A program made the translations under genes and the position numbers. Below are positions 42,131 through 51,238 of a stretch of DNA of 64,000 bases, in pieces; positions within the stretch are counted from its first letter, which is position 1, and every line of letters begins with the position of its first letter. Origin of the DNA: Bacillota bacterium. Its GTDB lineage: Bacteria; Bacillota; Clostridia; Oscillospirales; Ruminococcaceae. The stretch spans positions 1 through 64,000 of the forward strand of contig JAEWBS010000012.1 in NCBI GenBank assembly GCA_023391005.1. Reading direction: 5' to 3'. Below the pieces are notes generated by a model. The model was not told the DNA's origin, ran no database searches, and was given only the letters and a program-made list of their open reading frames with translations.

Positions 42131-42955
42131 ATGCCGCTTATTTCAGTTATAATGGGGGTCTACTTTGTTAAAGCCGAAACGGGACCGTTAGAGCGCGCGG
42201 TGCGTTCTGTTTTAGATCAGGGCTTTGATGACTTTGAGCTGCTTATCTGTGACGACGGTTCCAGCGCGCCCGCTCAAGAGTTACTCGAGCGCATGGCGGA
42301 AAACGACGCACGTATTAAGCTTGTGCGGCGGGGAGATGCTATTGCGCTGCCGCACAAGCTTAATTTCTGCCTGAGCCGTGCTACGGGTCGGTTTATCGCC
42401 CGAATGGACGATGACGATTTTTCACACCCTCAGCGGTTTGAGAGACAATATGATTATTTAGCGCGGCATTCTGAAATTGCCTTTGTAGGCTGCAATGTTA
42501 ACCGCGTTTTTAATACAGGCGAGATAATACCGTTTATCCTTCCGGAGTTTCCGCAGCCGCAAGATTTTCTCTTTGTTATGCCATATATTCATCCGACTCT
42601 GCTTTTTCGCCGTGAGGCGTTAGAAGCGGCAGGCGGCTATTGTGAGAGAAAGCGCTGCCTGCTTTGTGAGGATTACGACCTGCTTCTGCGCCTTTATCAT
42701 TTAGGCTACAAGGGAGCGAACCTGCAGGCGCTTTTGTTTGATTATTCTATGATCGGGATAGAAGAAAAACGTAGAAAATATCGTTTTCGCATCAATGAGG
42801 CAATGGTTCGGCTGATCTGGTTTGGGCGTTTAGGCATGCTGCCGCAAGCCTTGCCATATGTCGTCAAACCACTTATCGTTGGGCTGCTGCCGTTACCGCT
42901 GCTAAATTATCTGCGGCGAAAACGGAAAGCCCGAAAAAGGAGGAATCTTTTATGA
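42131..42955 (+). CDS. Glycosyltransferase family 2
   Basis: A 274-residue GT-A enzyme. LISVIMGVYFVKAETGPLER at the N-terminus, LLICDDGSS for nucleotide-sugar binding and the metal-binding IARMDDDDFSHPQRF (~residue 92) are intact; a hydrophobic/basic C-terminus (PLPLLNYLRRKRKARKRR) suggests membrane association. It probably adds a sugar to a lipid-linked acceptor. GGGGGAGG precedes ATG 42131; the stop overlaps the next gene (ATGA). Confidence 0.88.
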   Translation: MPLISVIMGVYFVKAETGPLERAVRSVLDQGFDDFELLICDDGSSAPAQELLERMAENDARIKLVRRGDAIALPHKLNFCLSRATGRFIARMDDDDFSHPQRFERQYDYLARHSEIAFVGCNVNRVFNTGEIIPFILPEFPQPQDFLFVMPYIHPTLLFRREALEAAGGYCERKRCLLCEDYDLLLRLYHLGYKGANLQALLFDYSMIGIEEKRRKYRFRINEAMVRLIWFGRLGMLPQALPYVVKPLIVGLLPLPLLNYLRRKRKARKRRNLL

Positions 42956-43962
42956 CCGCTTCCGTTATTTTGACCATTGCGGTGCCGACCTTTAATATGG
43001 CACAATGGTTGGATAAGAATTTAGCTACCTATTGTGATGAGCGGCTGTTTGATCGCTTAGAGGTCATTTGCCTTAATAATGCATCGGAGGATTCCTCCAG
43101 GCAGATTATAGAAAGCTATGTGTCAAAATATCCGAGAATTTTTCGGCTAATTGATCGAGACAGCCGTGGTTATGGCTCTTCCATCAATCAGGCACTGGCG
43201 GAGGCGCAAGGGCGGTATTTCCGCATTGTCGATGCCGACGACTGGGTAAATACTCCCGCGCTGATTGGATTTTTAGACGTACTTGAAGGCTGCGAGGCCG
43301 ATGTGGTTCTGACCGACTATCAAATTGTTAATATGCAAAGCGGTGCAATGACGCCGGTACAGGCTTCGCAACAGAGAGTGGCCTATAATGTGGTAACTGA
43401 ATCCTTCGCCGGTCCGTCAAAAACGCTGCCGAGCATTCACAACACGTCTTATCGGGCCGAGTTGCTTCGTTCCTCAGGCTTTTATATGCAGGACAAAATG
43501 TTTTTTGTTGATGAAGAGTACGTCATTCTGCCTTATTTACATGCTAAAAGCGTGGTCTATTATGATTTTGACATCTATCGATATCAGGTGGCTAATCCGT
43601 CGCAGAGCACATCACCCAAAAACAGAGCGAAACATCACGAGCACCGTGAGCTGGTGCTGCGCCGCGTGATACCGGCCTATTATGCGGCTAAGCGAGACGG
43701 CGTGGGCCAAAATGTGTTGGATTACTGCTTTGAGCGTATTAAAAGAGGCGCGGGAGATCACTTTACAACCTTGTATATGTATGTTGAAGATCGCAGTGAG
43801 GGCCGTCGGCTTGCCGCGCTTTGGCAGGCATATCTGCAAACCGAAGCGCCCGACTATTGGCTGGCGGTGCGTAAAAAAGCATATTGTCTGGCAATATTGA
43901 ACCGTTTTAAGGTGGAGCTTGAGCAATACGAAAAGCTTAAAAGAATAGGAGCAAAGCGTTAG
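42952..43962 (+). CDS. Glycosyltransferase family 2
   Basis: A 336-residue protein with TIAVPTFNMAQWLDKNL, VICLNNASEDSSRQII and the DAD-type motif YFRIVDADDWVNTPAL (~residue 90). Relatives often transfer sugars to polysaccharide repeat units. The C-terminal half lacks transmembrane segments. It follows directly on the previous gene with ATGA overlap and AAGGAGG upstream. The donor and acceptor are unknown. Confidence 0.86.
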   Translation: MTASVILTIAVPTFNMAQWLDKNLATYCDERLFDRLEVICLNNASEDSSRQIIESYVSKYPRIFRLIDRDSRGYGSSINQALAEAQGRYFRIVDADDWVNTPALIGFLDVLEGCEADVVLTDYQIVNMQSGAMTPVQASQQRVAYNVVTESFAGPSKTLPSIHNTSYRAELLRSSGFYMQDKMFFVDEEYVILPYLHAKSVVYYDFDIYRYQVANPSQSTSPKNRAKHHEHRELVLRRVIPAYYAAKRDGVGQNVLDYCFERIKRGAGDHFTTLYMYVEDRSEGRRLAALWQAYLQTEAPDYWLAVRKKAYCLAILNRFKVELEQYEKLKRIGAKR

Positions 43963-43980
43963 GCGCTTCTTAAAAATCTC

Positions 43981-44946
43981 ATGGAGCAGGAATCTATTGC
44001 AGTTAGTGTGCTGATGCTTTCTTACAACCATGCGTGCTATATCCATCAGGCACTTAACAGTATTCTGGTACAGCAGACTGATTTTCAGTTTGAAATTTTG
44101 GTAGGCGATGATGCTTCTCAGGATGATACGGCACAGATCATTCTTGATTTGGCCCAAAATGAGCCCCGGATTCAACCTGTTTTAAGGCCGTATAATATGG
44201 GCGCTACCAAAAATCTCTATGATTTACAGCGCAGAGCTCGTGGCGCGTATCTTGCTTATCTTGAGGGCGACGACTACTGGTGCGATGCGCACAAGTTGCA
44301 AAAGCAAGTGGATTTTCTTACGGCACATCCCGACTATATTGGCTGCACCCACAGGTGCGAGATTGTGGATGAGCTGGGGAAACCGTATGAAAGCCAGTAT
44401 CTGAGTTGGATAGCTCAAAAGGGGCGGTACACGCTTAGGGATTTTCACGGCCTTGTGCTGCCGGGGCACGCAAGCACATTAGTGCATCGCAATATTTTCC
44501 TGAATTCTGGTGGGGCTTACGAGTCGCTTATAACAATGCATCCGCTTATCGGAGATCGTTCCCTGTGCTTGCTACTTGCCTCGCAAGGGGCTATTTACCA
44601 ACTGCCTGACACGATGAGCTGCTATCGTTGTCCGCGTACAGCGGAAGGGAGCAATGCAACGGCGGTCGCTTATACGCGCAATCCCAACCGAATTCGGGAG
44701 GATTATGACTACACAAAAAAACTGGAGGCCTACGCTTTCCAAATGCTGGGGGAGAATGGTGGTTTTTTAGCGCATAAGAAAGCACTTTTTGTCAGTGCTG
44801 TTTGGGCAGTATTAAGGCATCCGAGTGCGCAGGGCTTTGAGCTGGTACGCCAAATTTTGTGCGAGGGTCAGCCGCTTAATTATCTTCTTGCGCTGCCAGC
44901 AGGCGTGATTCGTAAATTGAGAGAAAAACAAAAGCAAGGGAGTTGA
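43981..44946 (+). CDS. Glycosyltransferase family 2, paralogue of the 46944 gene N-terminus
   Basis: A 321-residue GT-A protein. SVLMLSYNHACYIHQALNSI, ILVGDDASQDDTAQII and LEGDDYWCDAHKLQKQVDFL (~residue 93) match the N-terminal domain of the protein encoded at 46944 segment by segment, so the two arose by duplication. The C-terminus has no polymerase domain. No standard ribosome site is clear just before ATG 43981 (AAAAATCTC), so translation may depend on the upstream gene. Confidence 0.86.
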   Translation: MEQESIAVSVLMLSYNHACYIHQALNSILVQQTDFQFEILVGDDASQDDTAQIILDLAQNEPRIQPVLRPYNMGATKNLYDLQRRARGAYLAYLEGDDYWCDAHKLQKQVDFLTAHPDYIGCTHRCEIVDELGKPYESQYLSWIAQKGRYTLRDFHGLVLPGHASTLVHRNIFLNSGGAYESLITMHPLIGDRSLCLLLASQGAIYQLPDTMSCYRCPRTAEGSNATAVAYTRNPNRIREDYDYTKKLEAYAFQMLGENGGFLAHKKALFVSAVWAVLRHPSAQGFELVRQILCEGQPLNYLLALPAGVIRKLREKQKQGS

Positions 44947-44954
44947 CTGAATAT

Positions 44955-46064
44955 ATGCATGAACCAATACCGGTTACCAGATCTTCTATGCCGCCCATTG
45001 AGGAATATATCAAGGAGATGACGCCTATTTGGGAGAGCCGCTGGCTGACCAACATGGGTAGTTGCCATCAACGGCTTGAGCAGGCGCTAGGCGACTTTTT
45101 AAAGGTGCCCTATATGGCGCTTTTTACGAACGGGCATCTGGCGCTGGAGATGGCGCTGGCTTCTATGGAGTTGACAGGCGAAGTTATCACAACGCCGTTT
45201 ACCTTCGCCTCCACCACGCAGGCCATTGTTCAAAATGGGCTGACGCCGGTGTTCTGCGATATTTCTCTGGTGGATTTTACAATGGATGCCTCCAAAATAG
45301 AAGCACTTATTACGCCTAAAACCTCGGCAATTTTACCGGTGCATGTATATGGCAATTTGTGCGCGGTTAAGGAGATCGATGACATTGCGCGTAAGCACGG
45401 CTTAAAGGTGCTTTACGACGCGGCCCACGCCTTTGGCGAGGAGCTGGACGGAACGGGTATTGGCTGTTTTGGTGATCTGTCGATGTTTAGTTTCCATGCG
45501 ACTAAAGTTTTCCATACTATTGAGGGCGGCGGGCTGGTCTGTCACGATGAAAGTACGATGAAGAAGATCGCGGCCTTGAAAAACTTCGGCCAGTATACGA
45601 CTGAGGAAGTTGGAGAGATTGGCGGCAACGCCAAGATGAACGAATTTCAGGCGGCAATGGGGCTGTGCAATCTGCGTCATGTCGAAGAGCAGATTGCAAG
45701 GCGTGCGCAGGTCGTTGCGCGTTACCGCGCGCTGCTGAGCGGTATACCCGGCTTTTACCTTTGCCCCGAGCGGCCGGATGTAAAGGCGAATTACGCCTAT
45801 TTCCCTGTAGTTGTCGACCCCATACTTTTCGGAGAGGACAGAGACGCTTTATGCGAACGCCTGCAGGGCAAGAATATTTTCCCAAGAAAATACTTCTACC
45901 CATTGACGAGCCATTTTCGCTGCTATGAAGGCAGATTCCCCCTGCAAAGCACACCGGTGGCAGAGAGGATGGCGGAGCGGGTTCTGACGCTTCCGCTCTA
46001 TTCGGATATGACGGTTGACGACGCGGAATACATCTGCCGCGCGATCTTGGAGGGGAAAAGATGA
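44955..46064 (+). CDS. DegT/DnrJ/EryC1-family sugar aminotransferase (PLP)
   Basis: A 369-residue PLP enzyme. [37 protein letters not shown] and [16 protein letters not shown] are fold motifs, and the PLP lysine is in [16 protein letters not shown] (~residue 181). Such enzymes convert 4-keto or 3-keto nucleotide sugars to amino sugars. With rfbA and rfbB in the same cluster, a dTDP-4-amino-4,6-dideoxyhexose is the likely product. ATG 44955 fits the GGGAG at 44938 better than the overlapping TTG at 44943. Confidence 0.87.
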   Translation: MHEPIPVTRSSMPPIEEYIKEMTPIWESRWLTNMGSCHQRLEQALGDFLKVPYMALFTNGHLALEMALASMELTGEVITTPFTFASTTQAIVQNGLTPVFCDISLVDFTMDASKIEALITPKTSAILPVHVYGNLCAVKEIDDIARKHGLKVLYDAAHAFGEELDGTGIGCFGDLSMFSFHATKVFHTIEGGGLVCHDESTMKKIAALKNFGQYTTEEVGEIGGNAKMNEFQAAMGLCNLRHVEEQIARRAQVVARYRALLSGIPGFYLCPERPDVKANYAYFPVVVDPILFGEDRDALCERLQGKNIFPRKYFYPLTSHFRCYEGRFPLQSTPVAERMAERVLTLPLYSDMTVDDAEYICRAILEGKR

Positions 46065-46924
46065 AGGGGATTATTCTGGCCGGCGGCAGGGGTACGCGGC
46101 TTTACCCGATGACGCTTGCGGTCTCTAAGCAGCTACTGCCTATTTACGACAAGCCATTGATTTATTATCCGCTTTCGGTACTGCTGTTGGCGGGCATTCG
46201 GGAGATTTTGCTGATCTCCACACCGGAGGATATCCATAATTACCAGCGCCTTCTGGGGGATGGCGCCCGCATTGGCGTTTCAATTGAGTACAAGGTCCAG
46301 GATCAGCCCCGTGGTTTGGCGGAGGCGTTTATTCTGGGTGAGGAATTCATTGCGGGCGATCAGGTTTGTTTGATTTTAGGCGATAACGTCTTTTATGGGC
46401 AGGATTTTACCGCAACGCTCAGGCGCGCTCAAAAGGAGCTTTCCGGCGCAACAATTTTTGGCTATCCGGTCAAAAACCCGACCGATTTTGGCGTGGTGGC
46501 TTTTGATGCAAACTTTAATGTGCAATCCATTGAAGAAAAGCCGCAAGAACCCAAATCGCAGTTCGCGGTGCCAGGGCTTTATTTCTACGACAACAGCGTG
46601 GTGGAAATTGCAAAAAACATACAGCCCTCCGCTCGCGGTGAGCTTGAGATCACGGCTGTTAATAACGCCTATTTGCAGCGAGGTGAGCTCAGGGTCGTAT
46701 TGATGGGGCGCGGCATGGCATGGCTGGACACCGGCACACCCGAGGGCATGCTGCAAGCGGCCCAATATGTCGAGGCGGTGCAGGCGCGACAGGGCTTCTA
46801 TATTTCCTGTATTGAGGAAATCGCATGGCGGCGCGGCTTTATTACCATAGAGCAGCTGCACCGGCTGGGTGAAGCGCTGCGCATGACCGATTATGGGCAG
46901 TATTTGCTATCGCTGGAAGATTAA
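46061..46924 (+). CDS. rfbA: Glucose-1-phosphate thymidylyltransferase (RmlA/RfbA)
   Basis: A 287-residue nucleotidyltransferase making dTDP-glucose. The signature [20 protein letters not shown] (~residue 3), [29 protein letters not shown] and [14 protein letters not shown] [20 protein letters not shown] are all present; length is typical. It overlaps the aminotransferase gene by ATGA, and its frame runs into the next gene. Confidence 0.94.
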   Translation: MKGIILAGGRGTRLYPMTLAVSKQLLPIYDKPLIYYPLSVLLLAGIREILLISTPEDIHNYQRLLGDGARIGVSIEYKVQDQPRGLAEAFILGEEFIAGDQVCLILGDNVFYGQDFTATLRRAQKELSGATIFGYPVKNPTDFGVVAFDANFNVQSIEEKPQEPKSQFAVPGLYFYDNSVVEIAKNIQPSARGELEITAVNNAYLQRGELRVVLMGRGMAWLDTGTPEGMLQAAQYVEAVQARQGFYISCIEEIAWRRGFITIEQLHRLGEALRMTDYGQYLLSLED

Positions 46925-46943
46925 ATGCACGGGAGATTTTAAA

Positions 46944-49379
46944 ATGAGTGACCAAAGCAAGGACATACGACGAAAGGTTTCGATTGACAGCTATGCGGTG
47001 GAGGCAGCGCGAAAATTCGCGGTGGAAGATGGAAAACCGACTTTAACCGAACAGAAAATTCTTGATAACGATGACACGATGGTGACCGTTGTATGCATTA
47101 CCTATAAGCATGAGGATTACATTGCTCAGGCATTGGACAGCTTTCTCATGCAAAAAACTAATTTTAAATTTAAGGTGTTTGTCGGCGAGGATTGCGGCCC
47201 CGACCGCACAGCGGATATTGTGCGGGAATATGCGGCGAAATATCCCGATATTATTGTTCCTTTTATTCGGGAGAAGAATATGGGTGCGCAACGCAACCTG
47301 ATCGACATGTGCCAGCGTGCCACTAGCCCGTACATTGCCTTTTGCGAGGGCGACGACTACTGGACGGATGAATACAAGCTGCAAAAGCAGGTTGATTATA
47401 TGGAAGCACACTCAGCATTGAGGGTGTGCTTTGCTAAAGCAAAGATAGATGCACCTGATGATTGGTTTTTGCGGGATTATTATAAAAAGAGTGGCGATTT
47501 AATTTATCCAGATTGTGAGCCCAAATATCAACTACCAAATCGCTTTATGGATATGTGCGACTTTATTTGGTTTTTCCCTGCTCATACTTCTACAGTAATT
47601 TACCGATGGAATTACGATTTGGAAATTCCCGACTGGTTTTACCGTGGCATAATTGGTGATTTACCTATCTTTTTGATGCAATTAGGGGCAGGAGAAACAT
47701 CTTATATTCCGGATGTGGTTTCAGTTTATCGTCGGAGCAATATTGGAATTTTTATGAGCAGCAGCATGGATGAACATTTTTTGAAGACCAGATTAGATCA
47801 CCTTCGGTGGATGGAGGGCATGCTAATCTATTACGCTACATATGGCATCCCCAATTATCCTAAAATAGGTATTGAAAATCGGATTAAACTTGAGATAAGA
47901 AACTTTATTCGAACTGCCCTGAAAGTAAATAGCTATGGAGCCATTCAAGATTTAATAAATCAATATCCGAATTCCACTAAAATTGCACTTGGCGCGTATA
48001 TAAATTTTTATGATGATAGTCGTGCTCTAACAGATGTCTATGGTTGGGACGGCTACCAAATGGCTGTACGTAATCGTTATTACCGGCGTTTGGTCAGACC
48101 ACTGGTGCGCGTGGCGTTGATTATTAAAAAAAAGAAAGATTTTTTGAAGGGCAAGCTAAAAAACATATTGTCCTTTGGTTGTTATTGGGGATATACGTTT
48201 ATCCCTAAAAAGAAAAACATCTGGGTTTTCTCGAGCTTTTTTAAGCGGGGATATATGGATAACGTCAAATATTTATATGAATACGTTTTAGAGCACCACC
48301 CGGAAATAAAGGCAGTCTGGATGACGCTTGATCAGGCGGTTTATAAGCAATTACAAGTAGAAAATAAGCCGGTGGTTATGATGAGGACAACGGAATGCCG
48401 GAAAAATCTTTCTCGCGCAGCGGTTGCCTTTACTGACCACTATAGAATGTCAGATTATGACTCTTTTTCCGGGCTCAACGACAGGACCAAGATTGTACAG
48501 TTATGGCATGGTGTGGGGCTTAAAGCTATTGGAGATTTAAAAAATACAAATGTATCTGGCGTTATGTTAAGTAACGACATATTACCTTCAGATTCTGATA
48601 ATATTTGGAGAAAGATAATTAAAAAGATTAAATATTTTCGCCATGCGTATTACAGAGAGCTTTTTGAACGTTATTTTATGTTGGTTTGCCCGGGCCCTGA
48701 ACGTATTGCCAAAGTTGCGAAGCCGTTGCATATTCCGATAGAAAATTGCTTTATGTCGGGGCATCCGCGAAACATTCTTTTACATCAAACATTGCCTGCT
48801 ACGGATGCTGCACATATTCTGTACGCGCCCACCTACCGCTGGAGCGCGGTTAAGGAGCGGCAATTGGTGCAGCATATAATAGATTCAGCAGACACTATTC
48901 AAGAATGTATGGAAAGGGTAAACGGCTATTTGACTATTCGCCTGCATCCGCATACATGGCGTGATTATAATTCGCTGCTCAATGATTTGTCACAGCGCTA
49001 TAATAGAATTTTATTAGATAACGATGCGGATATTTACCAGACGTTAGGCAATTATAGGGTTCTTATATCGGACTATTCATCGATTGCGTACGATTTTATT
49101 TTATTAAACCGGCCTGTTGTTTTCTTTAATTATGATTTTGAAGATTTTATAGAAAATGAATGCGCTCTAAACTATGATTATGACACCTATTCTCCAGGCA
49201 CTAAGACGAAAACCTGGGAGCAAACACTGGCGGCTATTGAAGGGTACCTTGCCGATCCAGCAAAGGATAGTGCATGGCGCTGCCGCGTGCGGGACGAATT
49301 TTACGATATGTCGGTGAATGATAAGGATAATTCCAAACGGATTGTTGAGGAACTGAAAAAAAGATTGGACATTATATAG
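46944..49379 (+). CDS. Bifunctional glycosyltransferase family 2 / CDP-glycerol glycerophosphotransferase (TagF-like)
   Basis: An 811-residue fusion. Residues ~35-330 are a GT2 domain (VTVVCITYKHEDYIAQALDS, VFVGEDCGPDRTADIV, CEGDDYWTDEYKLQKQ). Residues ~420-805 resemble CDP-glycerol glycerophosphotransferases of teichoic-acid synthesis: NIWVFSSFFKRGYMDNVKYL, LWHGVGLKAIGDLK (catalytic His), MSGHPRNILL, LYAPTYRW, RLHPHTW and ISDYSSIAYDFILLNRPVVF. It could prime and polymerise a phosphate-linked repeat. ATG 46944 follows GGGAG. The central part of the gene is notably A+T-rich relative to its neighbours. Confidence 0.87.
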   Translation: MSDQSKDIRRKVSIDSYAVEAARKFAVEDGKPTLTEQKILDNDDTMVTVVCITYKHEDYIAQALDSFLMQKTNFKFKVFVGEDCGPDRTADIVREYAAKYPDIIVPFIREKNMGAQRNLIDMCQRATSPYIAFCEGDDYWTDEYKLQKQVDYMEAHSALRVCFAKAKIDAPDDWFLRDYYKKSGDLIYPDCEPKYQLPNRFMDMCDFIWFFPAHTSTVIYRWNYDLEIPDWFYRGIIGDLPIFLMQLGAGETSYIPDVVSVYRRSNIGIFMSSSMDEHFLKTRLDHLRWMEGMLIYYATYGIPNYPKIGIENRIKLEIRNFIRTALKVNSYGAIQDLINQYPNSTKIALGAYINFYDDSRALTDVYGWDGYQMAVRNRYYRRLVRPLVRVALIIKKKKDFLKGKLKNILSFGCYWGYTFIPKKKNIWVFSSFFKRGYMDNVKYLYEYVLEHHPEIKAVWMTLDQAVYKQLQVENKPVVMMRTTECRKNLSRAAVAFTDHYRMSDYDSFSGLNDRTKIVQLWHGVGLKAIGDLKNTNVSGVMLSNDILPSDSDNIWRKIIKKIKYFRHAYYRELFERYFMLVCPGPERIAKVAKPLHIPIENCFMSGHPRNILLHQTLPATDAAHILYAPTYRWSAVKERQLVQHIIDSADTIQECMERVNGYLTIRLHPHTWRDYNSLLNDLSQRYNRILLDNDADIYQTLGNYRVLISDYSSIAYDFILLNRPVVFFNYDFEDFIENECALNYDYDTYSPGTKTKTWEQTLAAIEGYLADPAKDSAWRCRVRDEFYDMSVNDKDNSKRIVEELKKRLDII

Positions 49380-49394
49380 GGAGGAGGACTTTAA

Positions 49395-50114
49395 GTGAAT
49401 ATCGCTATTGTTTTTGCCGGCGGAACCGGGCAGCGTATGAGAAATACGGCCCGCCCAAAACAGTTTCTTGAGCTATATGGAAAGCCGATTATTATCTATA
49501 CGTTGGAAATCTTCCAATCCCATCCTGATATTGATTCGATTATCGTCCCTTGCGTAGAGGGATGGCATGATCGTTTGCGCAATATGGCTCGAAAATTCGG
49601 GATTACGAAGTTGACGAAGGTGGTTTCTGGCGGGGAAACCTCTCAAGATTCCAAACTTTCCGCCTTGCGCGCGATAAAGGATATCTGCGGCGATCATGAT
49701 ATTATTCTTATGCATGATGCTGTCCGCCCGCTGATCACGCAGCAAGTTATCAGCGATAATATAGACAGCGTCAAGGCTTTTGGAAGTGCCATTACCGTAG
49801 ACCCCTTTACCGAAACCGGTATTATAAGCAACGACGGTAAAACGGTGGAAACAACCGTTGAGCGGCAGCGCCTTTATATTGCCAAGGCTCCGCAAAGCTT
49901 TTATTACTGTGATGTGCTCGCCGCGCACGAAGCTGCAGTGGACATGCCGGCGTCAACTACGATTGATACGTGTACCATTATGACGACATTAGGTAAGCAG
50001 CTACATTTTGTTCCTTGCGACCGGTGTAATATTAAAATTACGACGCCTGAAGACTACTATATATTTAAGGCTATTTATGATTTGCGGGAAAGTCAGGATG
50101 TTCTGGGCATCTAA
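49395..50114 (+). CDS. IspD/TarI-family cytidylyltransferase (probable alditol- or sugar-phosphate cytidylyltransferase)
   Basis: A 239-residue nucleotidyltransferase. IAIVFAGGTGQRMRNTARPK is the nucleotide loop, ILMHDAVRPLIT holds the metal Asp, and TVERQRLYIAKAPQSFYY matches TarI better than IspD by context. TarI makes CDP-ribitol; here no TarJ-type reductase is present. Placement right after the TagF-like gene argues for a CDP-activated alditol phosphate rather than isoprenoid synthesis. GTG 49395 has GAGGAGG upstream. IspD remains a lesser option. Confidence 0.82.
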   Translation: MNIAIVFAGGTGQRMRNTARPKQFLELYGKPIIIYTLEIFQSHPDIDSIIVPCVEGWHDRLRNMARKFGITKLTKVVSGGETSQDSKLSALRAIKDICGDHDIILMHDAVRPLITQQVISDNIDSVKAFGSAITVDPFTETGIISNDGKTVETTVERQRLYIAKAPQSFYYCDVLAAHEAAVDMPASTTIDTCTIMTTLGKQLHFVPCDRCNIKITTPEDYYIFKAIYDLRESQDVLGI

Positions 50115-50163
50115 AGCGGTTATTATTGAATAAAAAGGCAGATCATCGTTTGGGGAGCGGGCT

Positions 50164-51228
50164 ATGTGGATTGAAAATGAAATTTTCAGAGAAGATATTG
50201 AGGAGATTTGTAATTCAGCGTATATCCCTTGGGCGGATCTGACGGGTAAAACTGTTTTTATCACTGGTGCAACTGGGCTTATTGGATATGTCGTAGCGAG
50301 CGCGTTAATGTTTTATTCTTTACGCAACGGCTGCCAGATTGACATTTTGCTACTGGTGCGTGATGTACAACGGGCGCGGTGGCTATTTAAAAGCCAATTA
50401 AACGACGGCTGCAATTGCCGGTTTGTAGAAGGCAGTCTGGAAGAGATGCCGCCGGTTTCTTGCGGCATTGATTATATTATTCATTGCGCGTGCCCTACAG
50501 ACAGCGCGTTTTTTACGACGAATCCAACCGAAACTATTCGCAGTATTTTTGTGGGTACCAATAACGTTTTAGAGCTTGCGCGAAAGAAAAAGGCTTTGGG
50601 GATGGTCTATCTGTCAAGCATGGAGGTCTATGGGCAGGTGAAAACGCGCGATAGGCTAACAGAACAGGATTTAGGTTATATTGACCCCTTGTCGGTGCGT
50701 AGCAGTTATTCCGAGGGGAAAAGAATGGCTGAAAATTTATGCTGTGCCTATGCGCATCAATATGGTGTTCCGGTGACGATTGCCCGGCTTGCACAGACCT
50801 TCGGGCCGGGTGTTAAAAATACCGACAGCCGCGTGTTTGCCTATATGGCGCGGTGCGCCCTTGCCCGTCAGGATATTTATTTAAAAACTAGCGGCTTAAA
50901 AGAGAATATGTATCTGTATATTATGGATGCAGTGTCAGCCCTGTTGTTGCTTTTGCTGAGGGGTAGCAGGGGGGATGCCTATAATGTGGCTAACGAGAGC
51001 ACCTATTGTTCGATTAAAGATATGGCACGACTGGTATTAGATGCATTGGGCGCATCGTCGACAAAGGTATATACCAATTTTGGCGGAGATAAGCAGGGGC
51101 ATTATCGTCCAGAAGGATATTTAAATTTAGATGTTGGAAAACTAAAAGCGTTGGGGTGGTATCCCACGGTTAATCTGCCGGAAATGTACACCAGAATGGT
51201 TAAAACATTCCCCGACGCGGAAAGCTGA
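50164..51228 (+). CDS. Extended SDR nucleotide-sugar epimerase/dehydratase
   Basis: A 354-residue Rossmann enzyme. The NAD loop VFITGATGLIGYVVASAL lies at ~residue 30; MVYLSSMEVYG and YSEGKRMAENLC supply the Ser-Tyr-x3-Lys triad. The end EMYTRMVKTFPD is not a membrane segment. It probably acts on the CDP- or UDP-linked sugar formed next door; epimerisation, dehydration and reduction are all possible in this family. It follows the cytidylyltransferase by 49 bases. Confidence 0.85.
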   Translation: MWIENEIFREDIEEICNSAYIPWADLTGKTVFITGATGLIGYVVASALMFYSLRNGCQIDILLLVRDVQRARWLFKSQLNDGCNCRFVEGSLEEMPPVSCGIDYIIHCACPTDSAFFTTNPTETIRSIFVGTNNVLELARKKKALGMVYLSSMEVYGQVKTRDRLTEQDLGYIDPLSVRSSYSEGKRMAENLCCAYAHQYGVPVTIARLAQTFGPGVKNTDSRVFAYMARCALARQDIYLKTSGLKENMYLYIMDAVSALLLLLLRGSRGDAYNVANESTYCSIKDMARLVLDALGASSTKVYTNFGGDKQGHYRPEGYLNLDVGKLKALGWYPTVNLPEMYTRMVKTFPDAES

Positions 51229-51238
51229 GAGCAATAAT

